A DNA stretch of 64,000 bases from Bacteroidales bacterium UBA5197 (GCA_002412885.1 DHVX01000051.1:1-64000), one strand, 5' to 3'; counted from the stretch's first letter, positions 52,070 to 59,790 are shown. Translations and numbers: made by a program. The notes: a model not told the origin generated them from the letters alone.

Positions 52070-53683
52070 ATGATTACAGTTTCAAACCTGAGCATTCAGT
52101 TCGGCAAACGCATTTTATTTCAGGATGTAAATATGAATTTCACTTCCGGAAACTGCTATGGCATTATTGGAGCCAATGGCGCAGGGAAGTCAACATTCAT
52201 TAAAATGCTTTCGGGTGAAATTGACAATACAAAAGGCAGTGTAACAATGGCGCCGGGTGAGCGTATGTCGGTGCTAAGGCAGAATCACTCTGAGTTTAAC
52301 GACTATACCGTAATTGCAACTGTGCTTATGGGCCATGTTGAATTATGGAATGTGATGAATGAAAAAGATGCCATTTATTCAAAAACAGATTTTACTGAAA
52401 ACGATGGGATCCGGGCTTCAGAACTTGAAGAGCAATTTGCGGAAATGGATGGCTGGAATGCTGAAAGTGATGCAGCCAATCTGCTGAGTGGACTGGGAAT
52501 AAAAGAAGCGTTTCACCAGAAACTTATGAGTGAACTTGAAGCCAAGGATAAGGTAAAAGTATTACTCGCTCAGGCTTTGTTTGGCAAACCCGATAACCTT
52601 CTGCTTGATGAGCCCACCAATGACCTTGACCTTGAAACCGTAAACTGGCTGGAAAGCTATCTTGCAAACTTTGAAAATACTGTTCTGGTTGTTTCTCACG
52701 ACAGGCACTTTCTTGACTCCATCTGTACCCATATCGTTGACATTGACTTCAGTCGTGTTCAGATGTTTCCGGGTAATTACACCTTCTGGTACGAATCAAG
52801 TCAATTAGCTTTAAGACAACAGCTTACGCAAAACAAAAAAGCAGAGGATCGCAAAAAAGAACTTTTGGAGTTTATTGCCCGATTCAGCGCAAACGCCTCA
52901 AAATCAAAGCAGACCACCAGTCGCAAAAAGATGATTGAGAAGCTGAATATCGAAGAAATAAAACCATCAACACGAAAATACCCGGGCATTGTTTTTACGC
53001 CTGAACGTGAGCCCGGAAATAACATACTTGAAGTGAAAGGCTTGAGCAAAGCCATCAATGGCACTTCACTGTTTAAGGATGTCAGCTTCACCATGATGAA
53101 GGATGACAAAATTGTATTTCTATCAAGAGATACACGCGCAATGACTGCACTTTTCGAAATACTCAAAGGCCACATGGAACCTGACAAAGGGTCTTTTGTA
53201 TGGGGTCAAACCATCCTGAAAGCATACCTTCCTCTTGAATACGAAGAGTTGTTCGATACAGATCTTAACCTCATAGATTGGCTGGGACAATTCTCAAACG
53301 ATACTTCTGAATTTTACCTCAGGGGATTTCTGGGCAAGATGCTTTTCTCCGGAGAGGAAATCTACAAAAAAGCAAATGTGTTGTCAGGAGGCGAAAAAGT
53401 ACGTTGCATGATTGCCCGTATGATGATACGCAATGCCAACGTTATGTTGCTTGATACACCAACCAACCACCTTGATCTTGAGTCGATTCAGGCTTTTAAC
53501 AATACACTGATTAAGTTTAAGGGAAACATTCTGATGTCGTCGCATGACCATGAATTTATTCAAACAGTTTGCAACCGGATTATTGAAATCGGCCCCAAGG
53601 GTATGATTGACAAACTGATGGATTACGATGATTATATCAGCGATTCAAAATTGAAAGAGCAAAGGAATAACCTTTACAATTAA
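52070..53683 (+). CDS. ABC-F family ATPase (YkpA/YbiT-like)
   Basis: 537 residues with two ABC modules and no membrane part. Module one: Walker A GANGAGKS, signature variant SELEAKDKVKVLLAQALFGK, Walker B NLLLDEPTNDLDLE, then HDRHFLDS. Module two: the signature LSGGEKVRCMIARMMI and Walker B VMLLDTPTNHLD are good, but the Walker A region reads FLSRDTRAMTALFEIL and lacks GxxGxGKS/T. The linker has a lysine-rich helical hairpin (NKKAEDRKKELLEFIARFSA). ABC-F proteins act on the ribosome in translation rescue. The start ATG lies 50 nt after a TAnnTTTG element. Confidence 0.92.
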   Translation: MITVSNLSIQFGKRILFQDVNMNFTSGNCYGIIGANGAGKSTFIKMLSGEIDNTKGSVTMAPGERMSVLRQNHSEFNDYTVIATVLMGHVELWNVMNEKDAIYSKTDFTENDGIRASELEEQFAEMDGWNAESDAANLLSGLGIKEAFHQKLMSELEAKDKVKVLLAQALFGKPDNLLLDEPTNDLDLETVNWLESYLANFENTVLVVSHDRHFLDSICTHIVDIDFSRVQMFPGNYTFWYESSQLALRQQLTQNKKAEDRKKELLEFIARFSANASKSKQTTSRKKMIEKLNIEEIKPSTRKYPGIVFTPEREPGNNILEVKGLSKAINGTSLFKDVSFTMMKDDKIVFLSRDTRAMTALFEILKGHMEPDKGSFVWGQTILKAYLPLEYEELFDTDLNLIDWLGQFSNDTSEFYLRGFLGKMLFSGEEIYKKANVLSGGEKVRCMIARMMIRNANVMLLDTPTNHLDLESIQAFNNTLIKFKGNILMSSHDHEFIQTVCNRIIEIGPKGMIDKLMDYDDYISDSKLKEQRNNLYN

Positions 53684-53717
53684 AAGGTGGGTTGAGACCC
53701 AGAAAATCTGATTTGAA

Positions 53718-53755
53718 AAAATGCTTCTGCCGGAAAAGCAGCAAGCATTTTTTCG
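53718..53755 (+). terminator. Intrinsic terminator after the ABC-F gene
   Basis: AAAATGCTTCTGC ... GCAG-C-AAGCATTTT (stem 53718-53730 with 53738-53751, one bulge), followed by TTTCGTTTT. The rest of the gap to 54001 holds nothing recognisable. Confidence 0.8.
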
Positions 53756-54001
53756 TTTTACTGAAGGAAGGAATTGGAAAATATAATAATGTTAGCGAAA
53801 TCAGGACATAGAAAATCTCTTCACGGATCAGACTCTTTTAAAAAAGCCACAATGTGAATGAACAATCAATAAGTTATTTCGGAGTCACAAGATTTTCACC
53901 ACACAATTCATCAAACAGGATGAACTGAGATATCCTGAAAAGGAAGTTGAAAATCTTAAAAAATCATGTCGATTTTACTTGAGAAGCCAGAAGAGAAAAC
54001 T

Positions 54002-54199
54002 CTATTTTGGTCTTCTTTGCTGGTAACGCTCAATAATTTCTGCTTCGCGACTTTTATCTGAAATGTAGATGGTGGTTTTACCACCGTCAAGAACAACAGC
54101 ATATTTACCTTTCAAAGAGCCACAGGTTGCAGCAATCTGGGGGGTTAATGTCTGAATTGTTCTCTGGTTTTGGGTTGATAGAGGCCTGTTTTTTTTCAT
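54002..54199 (-). CDS. Small hypothetical protein
   Basis: 65 residues from ATG 54199 (MKKNRPLSTQNQRTIQTLTP); a longer start at 54229 exists. The centre, GSLKGKYAVVLDGGKTTIYI, and the C-terminal REAEIIERYQQRRPK have a plausible small alpha/beta layout and good codon quality. No family name can be given. It is divergent from the LpxL gene with a 213-nt shared spacer. Confidence 0.5.
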   Translation of the reverse strand: MKKNRPLSTQNQRTIQTLTPQIAATCGSLKGKYAVVLDGGKTTIYISDKSREAEIIERYQQRRPK

Positions 54200-54366
54200 C
54201 TTTTTACAATATTTTGAAAAGATACGCATTTTAATCCGATTAAGCAGAGGTATATGTAGATAAATATCAATTATTTATATAAATTTAACAATATTGTGCG
54301 AAAGACATGCGATTTCAACTTTTGAAAATGAATTTTAATTCTGACAACAATCAAGAAGTATATTCG

Positions 54367-54374
54367 TATTTTTG
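54367..54374 (+). promoter_or_regulatory. -7 element (TATTTTTG) before the lipid A acyltransferase gene
   Basis: TATTTTTG matches TAnnTTTG, 38 nt before the ATG at 54413. No -33 element at standard distance. Confidence 0.4.
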
Positions 54375-54412
54375 ACTGCCGGATTTAAATTAGTCCGGAC
54401 GCAACACTTAAC

Positions 54413-55297
54413 ATGAATATATTTCATCGTCTGTTTTCTGCTTTTGTATTCGGACTCACCAGATTGGCAGGAATGCTGCCAGCCGGTTTATTGTTTTTTA
54501 AAGCACGTATTCTGCAATTTTTCGCCGAAAAGGTACTTCGTTATCGTTTTGGAGTGATCACTCAGAATCTCGCCAGGGCATTTCCTGAAAAGGACTACAA
54601 AGCAATAAAAACGCTTACACATCAGTTTTACAGCCACTTTTTCGGCGTTTTCACCGAAGTGATCAAGAGTCAGGGTCTCGGCAAAGAAGAAGCCCGCAAA
54701 CGGTTTAACGTTGAAAATCCGGAATTGATCAGCGATTTTCACAAACGGGGAATAAATGTTATTGCCATGGGAGGTCATTGGGGCAACTGGGAATGGCTGA
54801 TTATGACGCCATTGTTTTTCGACTTCAGCATTTACACGCTTTACAAACCACTTTCCAGTAAGGTAACGGAAAACCTGATGGGCAGGATCAGAAAACGCTT
54901 CGGACTTAAACTATTGCCCATGCAACAGGCCGGCAGGTTTATCCTCAGTAAAAAGGATTACCCTGCACTTTACTTTTTCATCGGAGATCAGTCTCCTTCG
55001 CATAAAGATCCTGAGTACTGTTTTGAATTTCTGAACCAACCCAGTTTTTTCTTTGCCGGAGGTGCAAAGCTTGCCCGATTGACCAACTCTGCAGTTGTAT
55101 ATCAATCCATCAGAAAAATCAAGCCGGGGTATTATACAGTGTCCTATTTGCCTGTATCGCAGCCTGGCGATGGCATGAGCGACAAAGATATCCTCAGGGA
55201 ATATGTCAGGTTACTTGAAGCAGACATAAGACTGCAACCCGCGCATTGGCTTTGGTCGCACAAGCGTTGGAAAAACAAGCCGGAACAGATTCAATAA
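54413..55297 (+). CDS. LpxL/HtrB-type lysophospholipid acyltransferase
   Basis: 294 residues. N-terminal hydrophobic helix, then the family block YRFGVITQNLARAFPEKDYK, the catalytic H122-x4-E127 motif in GGHWGNWEWL, then ALYFFIGDQSPSHKDPEYCF and PAHWLWSHKRWKNKP at the end. These enzymes add secondary acyl chains to lipid A at the inner membrane. Length is typical. The gene is isolated, with a possible promoter at 54367. Confidence 0.92.
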   Translation: MNIFHRLFSAFVFGLTRLAGMLPAGLLFFKARILQFFAEKVLRYRFGVITQNLARAFPEKDYKAIKTLTHQFYSHFFGVFTEVIKSQGLGKEEARKRFNVENPELISDFHKRGINVIAMGGHWGNWEWLIMTPLFFDFSIYTLYKPLSSKVTENLMGRIRKRFGLKLLPMQQAGRFILSKKDYPALYFFIGDQSPSHKDPEYCFEFLNQPSFFFAGGAKLARLTNSAVVYQSIRKIKPGYYTVSYLPVSQPGDGMSDKDILREYVRLLEADIRLQPAHWLWSHKRWKNKPEQIQ

Positions 55298-55431
55298 GGG
55301 TATTCTGCTCATGGCAGCCCGTCTAAAAGCCATGAAATCTCATTACACAAACAAATATACTGTCGGGCAGGATGTAATTCCGATAGAATTTGAATTGCAG
55401 ACCGCTGAGAGTAATAGGGGAAAGATAAATA

Positions 55432-55473
55432 AAATTCCTAAAACTATTCAAAAATGAAAACTTTTAGGAATTT
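55432..55473. terminator. Bidirectional terminator-like hairpin at the end of the cassette array
   Basis: Perfect 12-bp stem AAATTCCTAAAA / TTTTAGGAATTT (55432-55443 with 55462-55473) with an 18-nt loop, between convergent transcripts of the LpxL gene and the 56218 gene. AT-rich; terminator role is inferred. Confidence 0.55.
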
Positions 55474-55531
55474 AAAGGCGATTTATAGTGTTTTTAAGCA
55501 ACAGTTTATATTTATGTCTATGATTCCAAGA

Positions 55532-56218
55532 TTAATTTTTACTGTATTTAGGTAGCAATTTGCCAATTTCAAAGATTTCTGCAATGTTACCGTTTAGTCC
55601 GAAAACCAAAACACTTTTATTGTTGATGTATGCTCTGATTTTAAAATATCTTTCTTTCTCATTCTCATAACCAACACCGGATTCCCAATCATTAAAATCC
55701 TTCATATAAAAGCCAACTAAATAAGCGTCAAAAAGCGGTTTATTATTTCTTTTGCGTTCTTGGATGTATTCTCTGTCCATTTTGGGTGAAAAAGACATCT
55801 CATACTGTGGTATTAGCGTGTCAATTATTTCGCCAACAACAAGATTGACAATGCTACCTGCTCCGTACCATCCACCAGTCACAAATCCTTCCATTATAAT
55901 CGTTTTATTTGACGTATCCAGCAGAATATTTGTAGTCTCTATATTTAATACCTTCGATTTCCTTGATTCAAATGAGTTATAAATAACCCTTGAAGTGTCT
56001 TCTGATGACAATGTATAATTTGGATTCCATAAATAGGGCGGTTCTCTCTTTAAGTAATCCCAACTAAATACATACATGTTTTCAAAAATTTGTAATTTCT
56101 TTATGCTGTCAAAACTTATGCTAATAGGAACAATTGGAGGTTTAAAGTCCAAATATGTTTGTCCATAAGTCAGACAAGTGTTCAAAAATATTATAAAAAT
56201 CAACGTGTATTTCGTCAT
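55532..56218 (-). CDS. Secreted hypothetical protein (last cassette gene)
   Basis: 228 residues with a signal peptide (MTKYTLIFIIFLNTCLTYG then Q). The mature part is rich in aromatic and charged residues (FSWDYLKREPPYLWNPNYTL; MEGFVTGGWYGAGSIVNLVV) and has no recognised family. The start codon lies 9 nt after a GTTAGCCC core site, typical of a cassette gene. No attC-like hairpin with a matching GGGCTAAC was found after the stop. Codon usage is AT-rich relative to the flanking genes. Confidence 0.7.
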   Translation of the reverse strand: MTKYTLIFIIFLNTCLTYGQTYLDFKPPIVPISISFDSIKKLQIFENMYVFSWDYLKREPPYLWNPNYTLSSEDTSRVIYNSFESRKSKVLNIETTNILLDTSNKTIIMEGFVTGGWYGAGSIVNLVVGEIIDTLIPQYEMSFSPKMDREYIQERKRNNKPLFDAYLVGFYMKDFNDWESGVGYENEKERYFKIRAYINNKSVLVFGLNGNIAEIFEIGKLLPKYSKN

Positions 56219-56227
56219 TTTGAAATT

Positions 56228-56305
56228 GGGCTAACGGACGAAGCTTTACGCTGCCAGGCTTTTAAAATCAACAAACATCGCAGCTTCCGGAATGCCCGTT
56301 AAAAT
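56228..56305 (-). other. attC-like site 3 (weak)
   Basis: Ends with the R'-like core GTTAGCCC (minus strand 56235-56228). Upstream, TTTTAACGGGC ... GGAAGCTG pairs with AGCTTCGTCCGTT through AACGG/CCGTT and GAAGCT/AGCTTC, with an asymmetric internal loop. The left core does not complement GTTAGCCC, so this site is weaker than the other two. Confidence 0.4.
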
Positions 56306-56470
56306 TACAAATTTTCCGTGTACCACAATGTGCTTGCTTGCGTAACGCTTTTTTTTAACGTGTATAAGCACAAAAAATAAGATTACAACAAAAAACAAAG
56401 TCTGTTTTTTCACTTCAATCCAATAAAAAACGTCTTTAAGTACATAGTCACCCCAAGGGATGTAGTTCAT
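56246..56470 (-). CDS. Possible small membrane protein of the cassette array
   Basis: 74 residues with one strong hydrophobic helix (QTLFFVVILFFVLIHVKKKR). The frame starts 40 nt after the MFS stop, and its 3' end runs into the attC-like hairpin. Short single-helix proteins are plausible cassette cargo, but there is no family match and the overlap with the hairpin counts against it. Confidence 0.3.
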   Translation of the reverse strand: MNYIPWGDYVLKDVFYWIEVKKQTLFFVVILFFVLIHVKKKRYASKHIVVHGKFVILTGIPEAAMFVDFKSLAA

Positions 56471-56524
56471 TATGGACTCATCGCTGGGTCTTGCAGACCG
56501 CTCAGAGTCCTATTTATTATCGGC
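56465..56524 (-). other. Hairpin at the MFS gene end (possible degenerate attC or terminator)
   Basis: Minus strand: GCCGATAAT core, the MFS stop TAG, then GGACTC ... GAGTCC enclosing GGTCT-GCA-AGACC. The left core complements the GTTATCGGC that begins this cassette. No GTT core closes the hairpin on the right, so it is either a decayed attC or a stem-loop terminator. Confidence 0.4.
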
Positions 56525-57793
56525 TTTTATTTTATTATTCATTTCTATTTCAGTTAGTTTATTGGTTACATTCTTTTTTAAGGTTAATATTAAAATAGCA
56601 GCAATTAATAGAGTAATAGCAAATCCTATAAATGTCATTGAAGCATTTTTTTTATATAGCAATACTCCCAAAAACAATAATTGATTTGAGATTGCAACTA
56701 CAATAAATGATATACCTTGAAAAAGTCCTTTGTATTTTACAGGTGAACTTCTATATATTGAATACAAAAGTACTGGTGAAATTAGAGTCTCTGCGATTAA
56801 AATGAAAATGTAGGACTGTATGAATAAACCATTTCCACTTACCAATTGCGATAATGAAGAATAACTTGCAATTAATACAAATGCAATAATTAAAAAAATG
56901 AGTCCGACTAAAATTATATTAAAAATCCTACCCCAGTTCAAGCGCTTTATTCTTGTAATTGAGAATACAAATATAACCAAGAGAATTATTGAAATATATT
57001 TCTCAATATTATTGAAAGTCTGATTTAAGTTAATTCCATTTTCTAAAAAGTCTCTTGCCGCGAATGAAAAAGTCAATCCTTTTTGATGTAATGCTAATCT
57101 TATTAAAATCCCGATTGCAAGGATAGAGATAAGTATAAATGTATTTAATTTCTTTGTGTCAACATTTTCAAAATAGTCTTTCCGTTCAGCTACTAAGTCA
57201 AGTTTATTATATTGATTTTTGAATTTCAGAAACAGAATCAATGAGAGCAATCCGAATAAAAATGCAAACAAAAAAACGGAATAATAGCCCAAATTATTTT
57301 TTAAATAAATTGAAAACAGAGGAGCAATCAAGGCTCCAATATTAATCGTGATTGAAAACAATATAAATCCTGGCAATCCAATTGTTTCATTTTCTTTTTC
57401 ATTATAAATATTGCCAAGAAAGACAATAATATTAGGTGATATAAGCCCGATTCCAAGTCCTAATAGGATTAATGCAATTACAATTAAAGAACTTATGCTT
57501 GGTAGAAATGATATTGCTAAATACATTATAGTTAAAAGGATAAAGCCTATTTTAACAATTCTCATTCTGTCTCGCAAGTCACCTAATAATCCTGAAAACA
57601 AAGTTGTTATTCCAATAACTCCATAAAAAACACTATAATAAATTCCTGCTTTCGTTGTATCTATTTTTAACGAATCAGTCAAAAATTGAACGAGTATTGC
57701 CATTATTAAATAGAATGCCAATCTTTCAAATGTTTTTGAAGTCAGCAATAATAAAATACTCGATTTCTGTTCATTATTTAGTGTATCTCTCAT
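56510..57793 (-). CDS. MFS transporter, POT (proton-dependent oligopeptide)-like
   Basis: 427 residues with twelve hydrophobic helices. The N-terminal TFERLAFYLIMAILVQFLTD resembles the POT-family ExxERFxYY helix, and later blocks fit the same family (FSGLLGDLRDRMRIVKIG; NIGALIAPLFSIYLKNNLGYY). POT proteins import di- and tripeptides with protons, but the classical first glutamate is replaced (SKTFER), so substrate is uncertain. The start lies 15 nt after a GTTATCGGC core site. The gene is AT-rich (many AAA/ATT/TTA codons), unlike the flanking respiratory genes. A full transporter is large for an integron cassette. Confidence 0.82.
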   Translation of the reverse strand: MRDTLNNEQKSSILLLLTSKTFERLAFYLIMAILVQFLTDSLKIDTTKAGIYYSVFYGVIGITTLFSGLLGDLRDRMRIVKIGFILLTIMYLAISFLPSISSLIVIALILLGLGIGLISPNIIVFLGNIYNEKENETIGLPGFILFSITINIGALIAPLFSIYLKNNLGYYSVFLFAFLFGLLSLILFLKFKNQYNKLDLVAERKDYFENVDTKKLNTFILISILAIGILIRLALHQKGLTFSFAARDFLENGINLNQTFNNIEKYISIILLVIFVFSITRIKRLNWGRIFNIILVGLIFLIIAFVLIASYSSLSQLVSGNGLFIQSYIFILIAETLISPVLLYSIYRSSPVKYKGLFQGISFIVVAISNQLLFLGVLLYKKNASMTFIGFAITLLIAAILILTLKKNVTNKLTEIEMNNKIKADNK

Positions 57794-57808
57794 TTTGTCT
57801 GTTTAATT

Positions 57809-57944
57809 GCCGATAACGGACGGAACTATATGCAGTTGGGGATTGTGGGCTTCGTTCCTGTCGAACCCCACTGTGGTTGTTGCGGGTTGCGGACTTTGTT
57901 GTCCGCACCGAAACCCCAATTGCTATATAGTTTTTGTTATGCGT
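57809..57944 (-). other. attC-like site 2
   Basis: 136 nt from ACGCATAAC to GTTATCGGC on the minus strand. Arms ACTATATAGCAATTGGGG and CCCCAACTGCATATAGT pair along nearly their whole length, with one extra unpaired A in the left arm and one A/C mismatch. Such an extrahelical base is a hallmark of folded attC sites. The centre carries further stems (GTGCGGAC, GTTCGACAGGAAC). It lies between the 57952 and MFS genes, both on the same strand. Confidence 0.65.
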
Positions 57945-57951
57945 TCGATTT

Positions 57952-58233
57952 TTATTTTTTTATCCATTTTGCTTCAATATTTTCTCTTTCCGCACAAACT
58001 CCTTCTGGCATGTTTGCTAATTCGTTTATTGAATTGTCAATGATTGTTGCCTCGTCCAGACTAATTATTTTAATCTCTTCATCTGAGTGACCGTTTGCAC
58101 CACATGTAAATTCCCAACTCGAATCATCATCGTGGGAGACAAACAATATTGGTTTGCTCTTTGTCATTACGTGAACACAAGTGAAACATGCTGTATTCCT
58201 TTTCTCTTTGAATTTATATTCTGATTTATTCAT
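57952..58233 (-). CDS. Small cysteine-containing hypothetical protein
   Basis: 93 residues: RNTACFTCVHVMTKSKPILF then VSHDDDSSWEFTCGANGHSD, followed by LDEATIIDNSINELANMPEG. The CxxCxHV ... PIxxVxHDDDxxWxFxCGxxGH layout is a recognisable small-protein pattern seen in scattered bacteria, with no function I can name. It may bind metal through the C/H residues. It overlaps the preceding gene by 8 nt (ATGAATAA), so the two genes form one two-gene cassette. The stop is followed after 7 nt by the attC-like core. Confidence 0.7.
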   Translation of the reverse strand: MNKSEYKFKEKRNTACFTCVHVMTKSKPILFVSHDDDSSWEFTCGANGHSDEEIKIISLDEATIIDNSINELANMPEGVCAERENIEAKWIKK

Positions 58234-58633
58234 TTTCGTCAGTCAAAAAGTTAAACTCCGATTTGTCCGCTCTTTTTGTATACTGTCTCTGTTTCCCTGA
58301 TTTGTCCGCAAAACCTACAACTACAAAATCATTAAAAATTAGAAGTCTAAAATCATTGCTTGCCAGAAAAATGTCAGGTGTTGCCCAAGACGCAATTGAA
58401 CTCTCCCAACCGTCCGGATTATTTTTAAACCAGATTTTCAGTTTGTCAATTATTTTTGAGTCTGCATTTATTTTTGTTACCGTTGAACTGTCTAAATTAA
58501 GATTCCCATTGAGATTGATTTTCAACTCAAACTGTTTCTCGATTTTAAGAATTTCATCAAAATCCAGATTTTGTCCGCATGAGATTGTAAAAATCATGAG
58601 TAAGATTCCAATATTTCTAATCATTTTATTCAT
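58226..58633 (-). CDS. Hypothetical lipoprotein (first cassette gene)
   Basis: 135 residues with a lipoprotein signal (MIRNIGILLMIFTISC; start at MNKM or the second Met). The mature part (FDEILKIEKQFELKINLNGN; SKIIDKLKIWFKNNPDGWES; FRLLIFNDFVVVGFADKSGK) has no known family. The WFKNNPDGWESSIASWATPD segment is a possible signature. It starts 23 nt after a GTTATGCGT core site and is coupled to the 57952 gene. Function could be protective or toxin/immunity-like, but nothing in the sequence shows this. Confidence 0.7.
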   Translation of the reverse strand: MNKMIRNIGILLMIFTISCGQNLDFDEILKIEKQFELKINLNGNLNLDSSTVTKINADSKIIDKLKIWFKNNPDGWESSIASWATPDIFLASNDFRLLIFNDFVVVGFADKSGKQRQYTKRADKSEFNFLTDENE

Positions 58634-58656
58634 GCCGATTCGGTTCTTTTAAATTG

Positions 58657-58708
58657 ACGCATAACGAGCAGATATATGCAATATTGCATATATATCTGAC
58701 TTGTTCAC
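58657..58708 (-). other. attC-like site 1 (compact)
   Basis: Minus strand: GTGAACAAG-T-CAGATATAT pairs with ATATATCTG-CTC-GTTATGCG, one extra unpaired T in the left arm, closed by a near-perfect TGCAATATTGCA centre. About 52 nt, at the short end of the attC range. The right core GTTATGCGT is repeated (as its complement) at 57936-57944. Confidence 0.6.
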
Positions 58709-58845
58709 AACCATTGAGCTTGATATTACAACTCAGTTTTTCACCCCAAATATAAGAACTTTCCGAATATCCAAGCCTTCTCCCAATCACTGTCTATTTC
58801 TTAAGCCTGAAAAGTACATATGATTGATCTGACCGATGCACCAAA

Positions 58846-58875
58846 AAAACGGAGGACAAACTGCCCTCCGTTTTT
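58846..58875. terminator. Bidirectional terminator hairpin
   Basis: AAAACGGAGG / CCTCCGTTTT (58846-58855 with 58865-58874), with A run on the left and T run on the right. It serves the minus-strand 59478 gene (22 nt after its stop). Confidence 0.8.
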
Positions 58876-58896
58876 CGTAAACGATCCCCAAACCAT

Positions 58897-59478
58897 TTAC
58901 TGGTTCAATGCCATATATTCAATCGCGATAAGTTCGCCTGATTTGCCTGGTTTTACAGGACAGTAATCAACAAAATCTGAGAGGGTTTCTCCGTTCAGAT
59001 TTCCTGTTACAGTAACTTTAAGGTTTCCGCAGTTACAACCCGAATAGTTTGTAATTGCTTTACTTGAAACCCACACACCCTGATTATTCTCATTAACACC
59101 CTGAAATTCATATACATATTTATTACGCAATGCAATAGTGTTCAGGTAATCGCAGGCATATTTAAACTTTTCCTGAGTAGCAATGGTCGTATATTTAACA
59201 TTTACACCGTTTTCATCAAAATCATAAACATGTGCAACATTGCTCTTATTCACATTGCCTGATGTTTTACAATAGAAAACGATGCGATTGGGTGATGAAA
59301 ATCTCTCCCAGTATTCATTAGGATTCGCATTGTTCCAATGGGCGTATTCCATTTTAATCAAGGTGCTGTCCAGGCCTATCATAACACCAGGTGCTTTGGT
59401 GGTTTTTGCAGATTTCACCTGAGCAAAACCAGCATTAGCAGAAAAAAGGAAAATAAGAATTACCAGTAGATTTTTCAT
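58897..59478 (-). CDS. Secreted hypothetical protein
   Basis: 193 residues with a signal peptide (MKNLLVILIFLFSANAGFA then Q). The mature part contains HWNNANPNEYWERFSSPNRI and a NYSGCNCGNLKVTVTGNL segment with a C-x-C pair plus a further Cys (VDYCPVK). No family recognised. It is a single-gene unit closed by the terminator at 58846. Confidence 0.7.
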   Translation of the reverse strand: MKNLLVILIFLFSANAGFAQVKSAKTTKAPGVMIGLDSTLIKMEYAHWNNANPNEYWERFSSPNRIVFYCKTSGNVNKSNVAHVYDFDENGVNVKYTTIATQEKFKYACDYLNTIALRNKYVYEFQGVNENNQGVWVSSKAITNYSGCNCGNLKVTVTGNLNGETLSDFVDYCPVKPGKSGELIAIEYMALNQ

Positions 59479-59740
59479 GATTTTATGTTTTAATCGTTTT
59501 GAAAATCAAAGAATTATTTCAAATATTACCATTCTTTTAGAAAGAAGCCTGATTGATGATTACATCATCCAACCCGGGTGTAATATTATTTTACAAAATT
59601 AGGTTGAGAAACGGCAGAGCACAAGTCGTTTAAATACCACTTTTTACCGGAAACTCATGCTGCGTAGTATGGGTATTTATACTTACAAAAACTAATCAGC
59701 AAGACCAATTCCTCCAATTCAAACCTGATTAAAATAAAAA
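59479..59740. other. Intergenic spacer
   Basis: No gene or repeat recognised between the 59478 gene start and the terminator of the next gene. It should contain the promoter of the 59478 gene on the minus strand, but no clear TAnnTTTG was found close to the start. Confidence 0.4.
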
Positions 59741-59770
59741 AACCGGAGCAACCCATTTGATTGTCCGGTT
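59741..59770 (-). terminator. Intrinsic terminator after the molybdopterin-domain gene
   Basis: AACCGGA / TCCGGTT (59741-59747 with 59764-59770), followed on the minus strand by TTTTTATTTT. Confidence 0.8.
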
Positions 59771-59790
59771 AAAACAGTAACAAAGGCTTT

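Larger units (their letters stand above)
55532..58708 (-). mobile_element. Integron-type gene cassette array without integrase (CALIN-like)
   Basis: Five minus-strand frames lie in an AT-rich block separated by hairpins with attC core-like ends. The key evidence is the matching of core sites. Cassette A begins GTTATGCGT (58665-58657), and eight nt after its last stop comes ACGCATAAC (57944-57936), the exact reverse complement. Cassette B begins GTTATCGGC (57817-57809) and ends GCCGATAAT (56524-56516) around the MFS stop. This is expected if each cassette was once a closed circle. Start codons lie 10-23 nt after the core sites. No intI gene is in the window. A chance or REP-type explanation is not excluded. 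Confidence 0.65.

Noticed and set aside
57807..58090. Plus-strand frames of 78-86 codons in the cassette array
   Set aside because: They run through attC-like site 2 and antisense of the 57952 gene; high Cys/Trp/Leu content without a domain.
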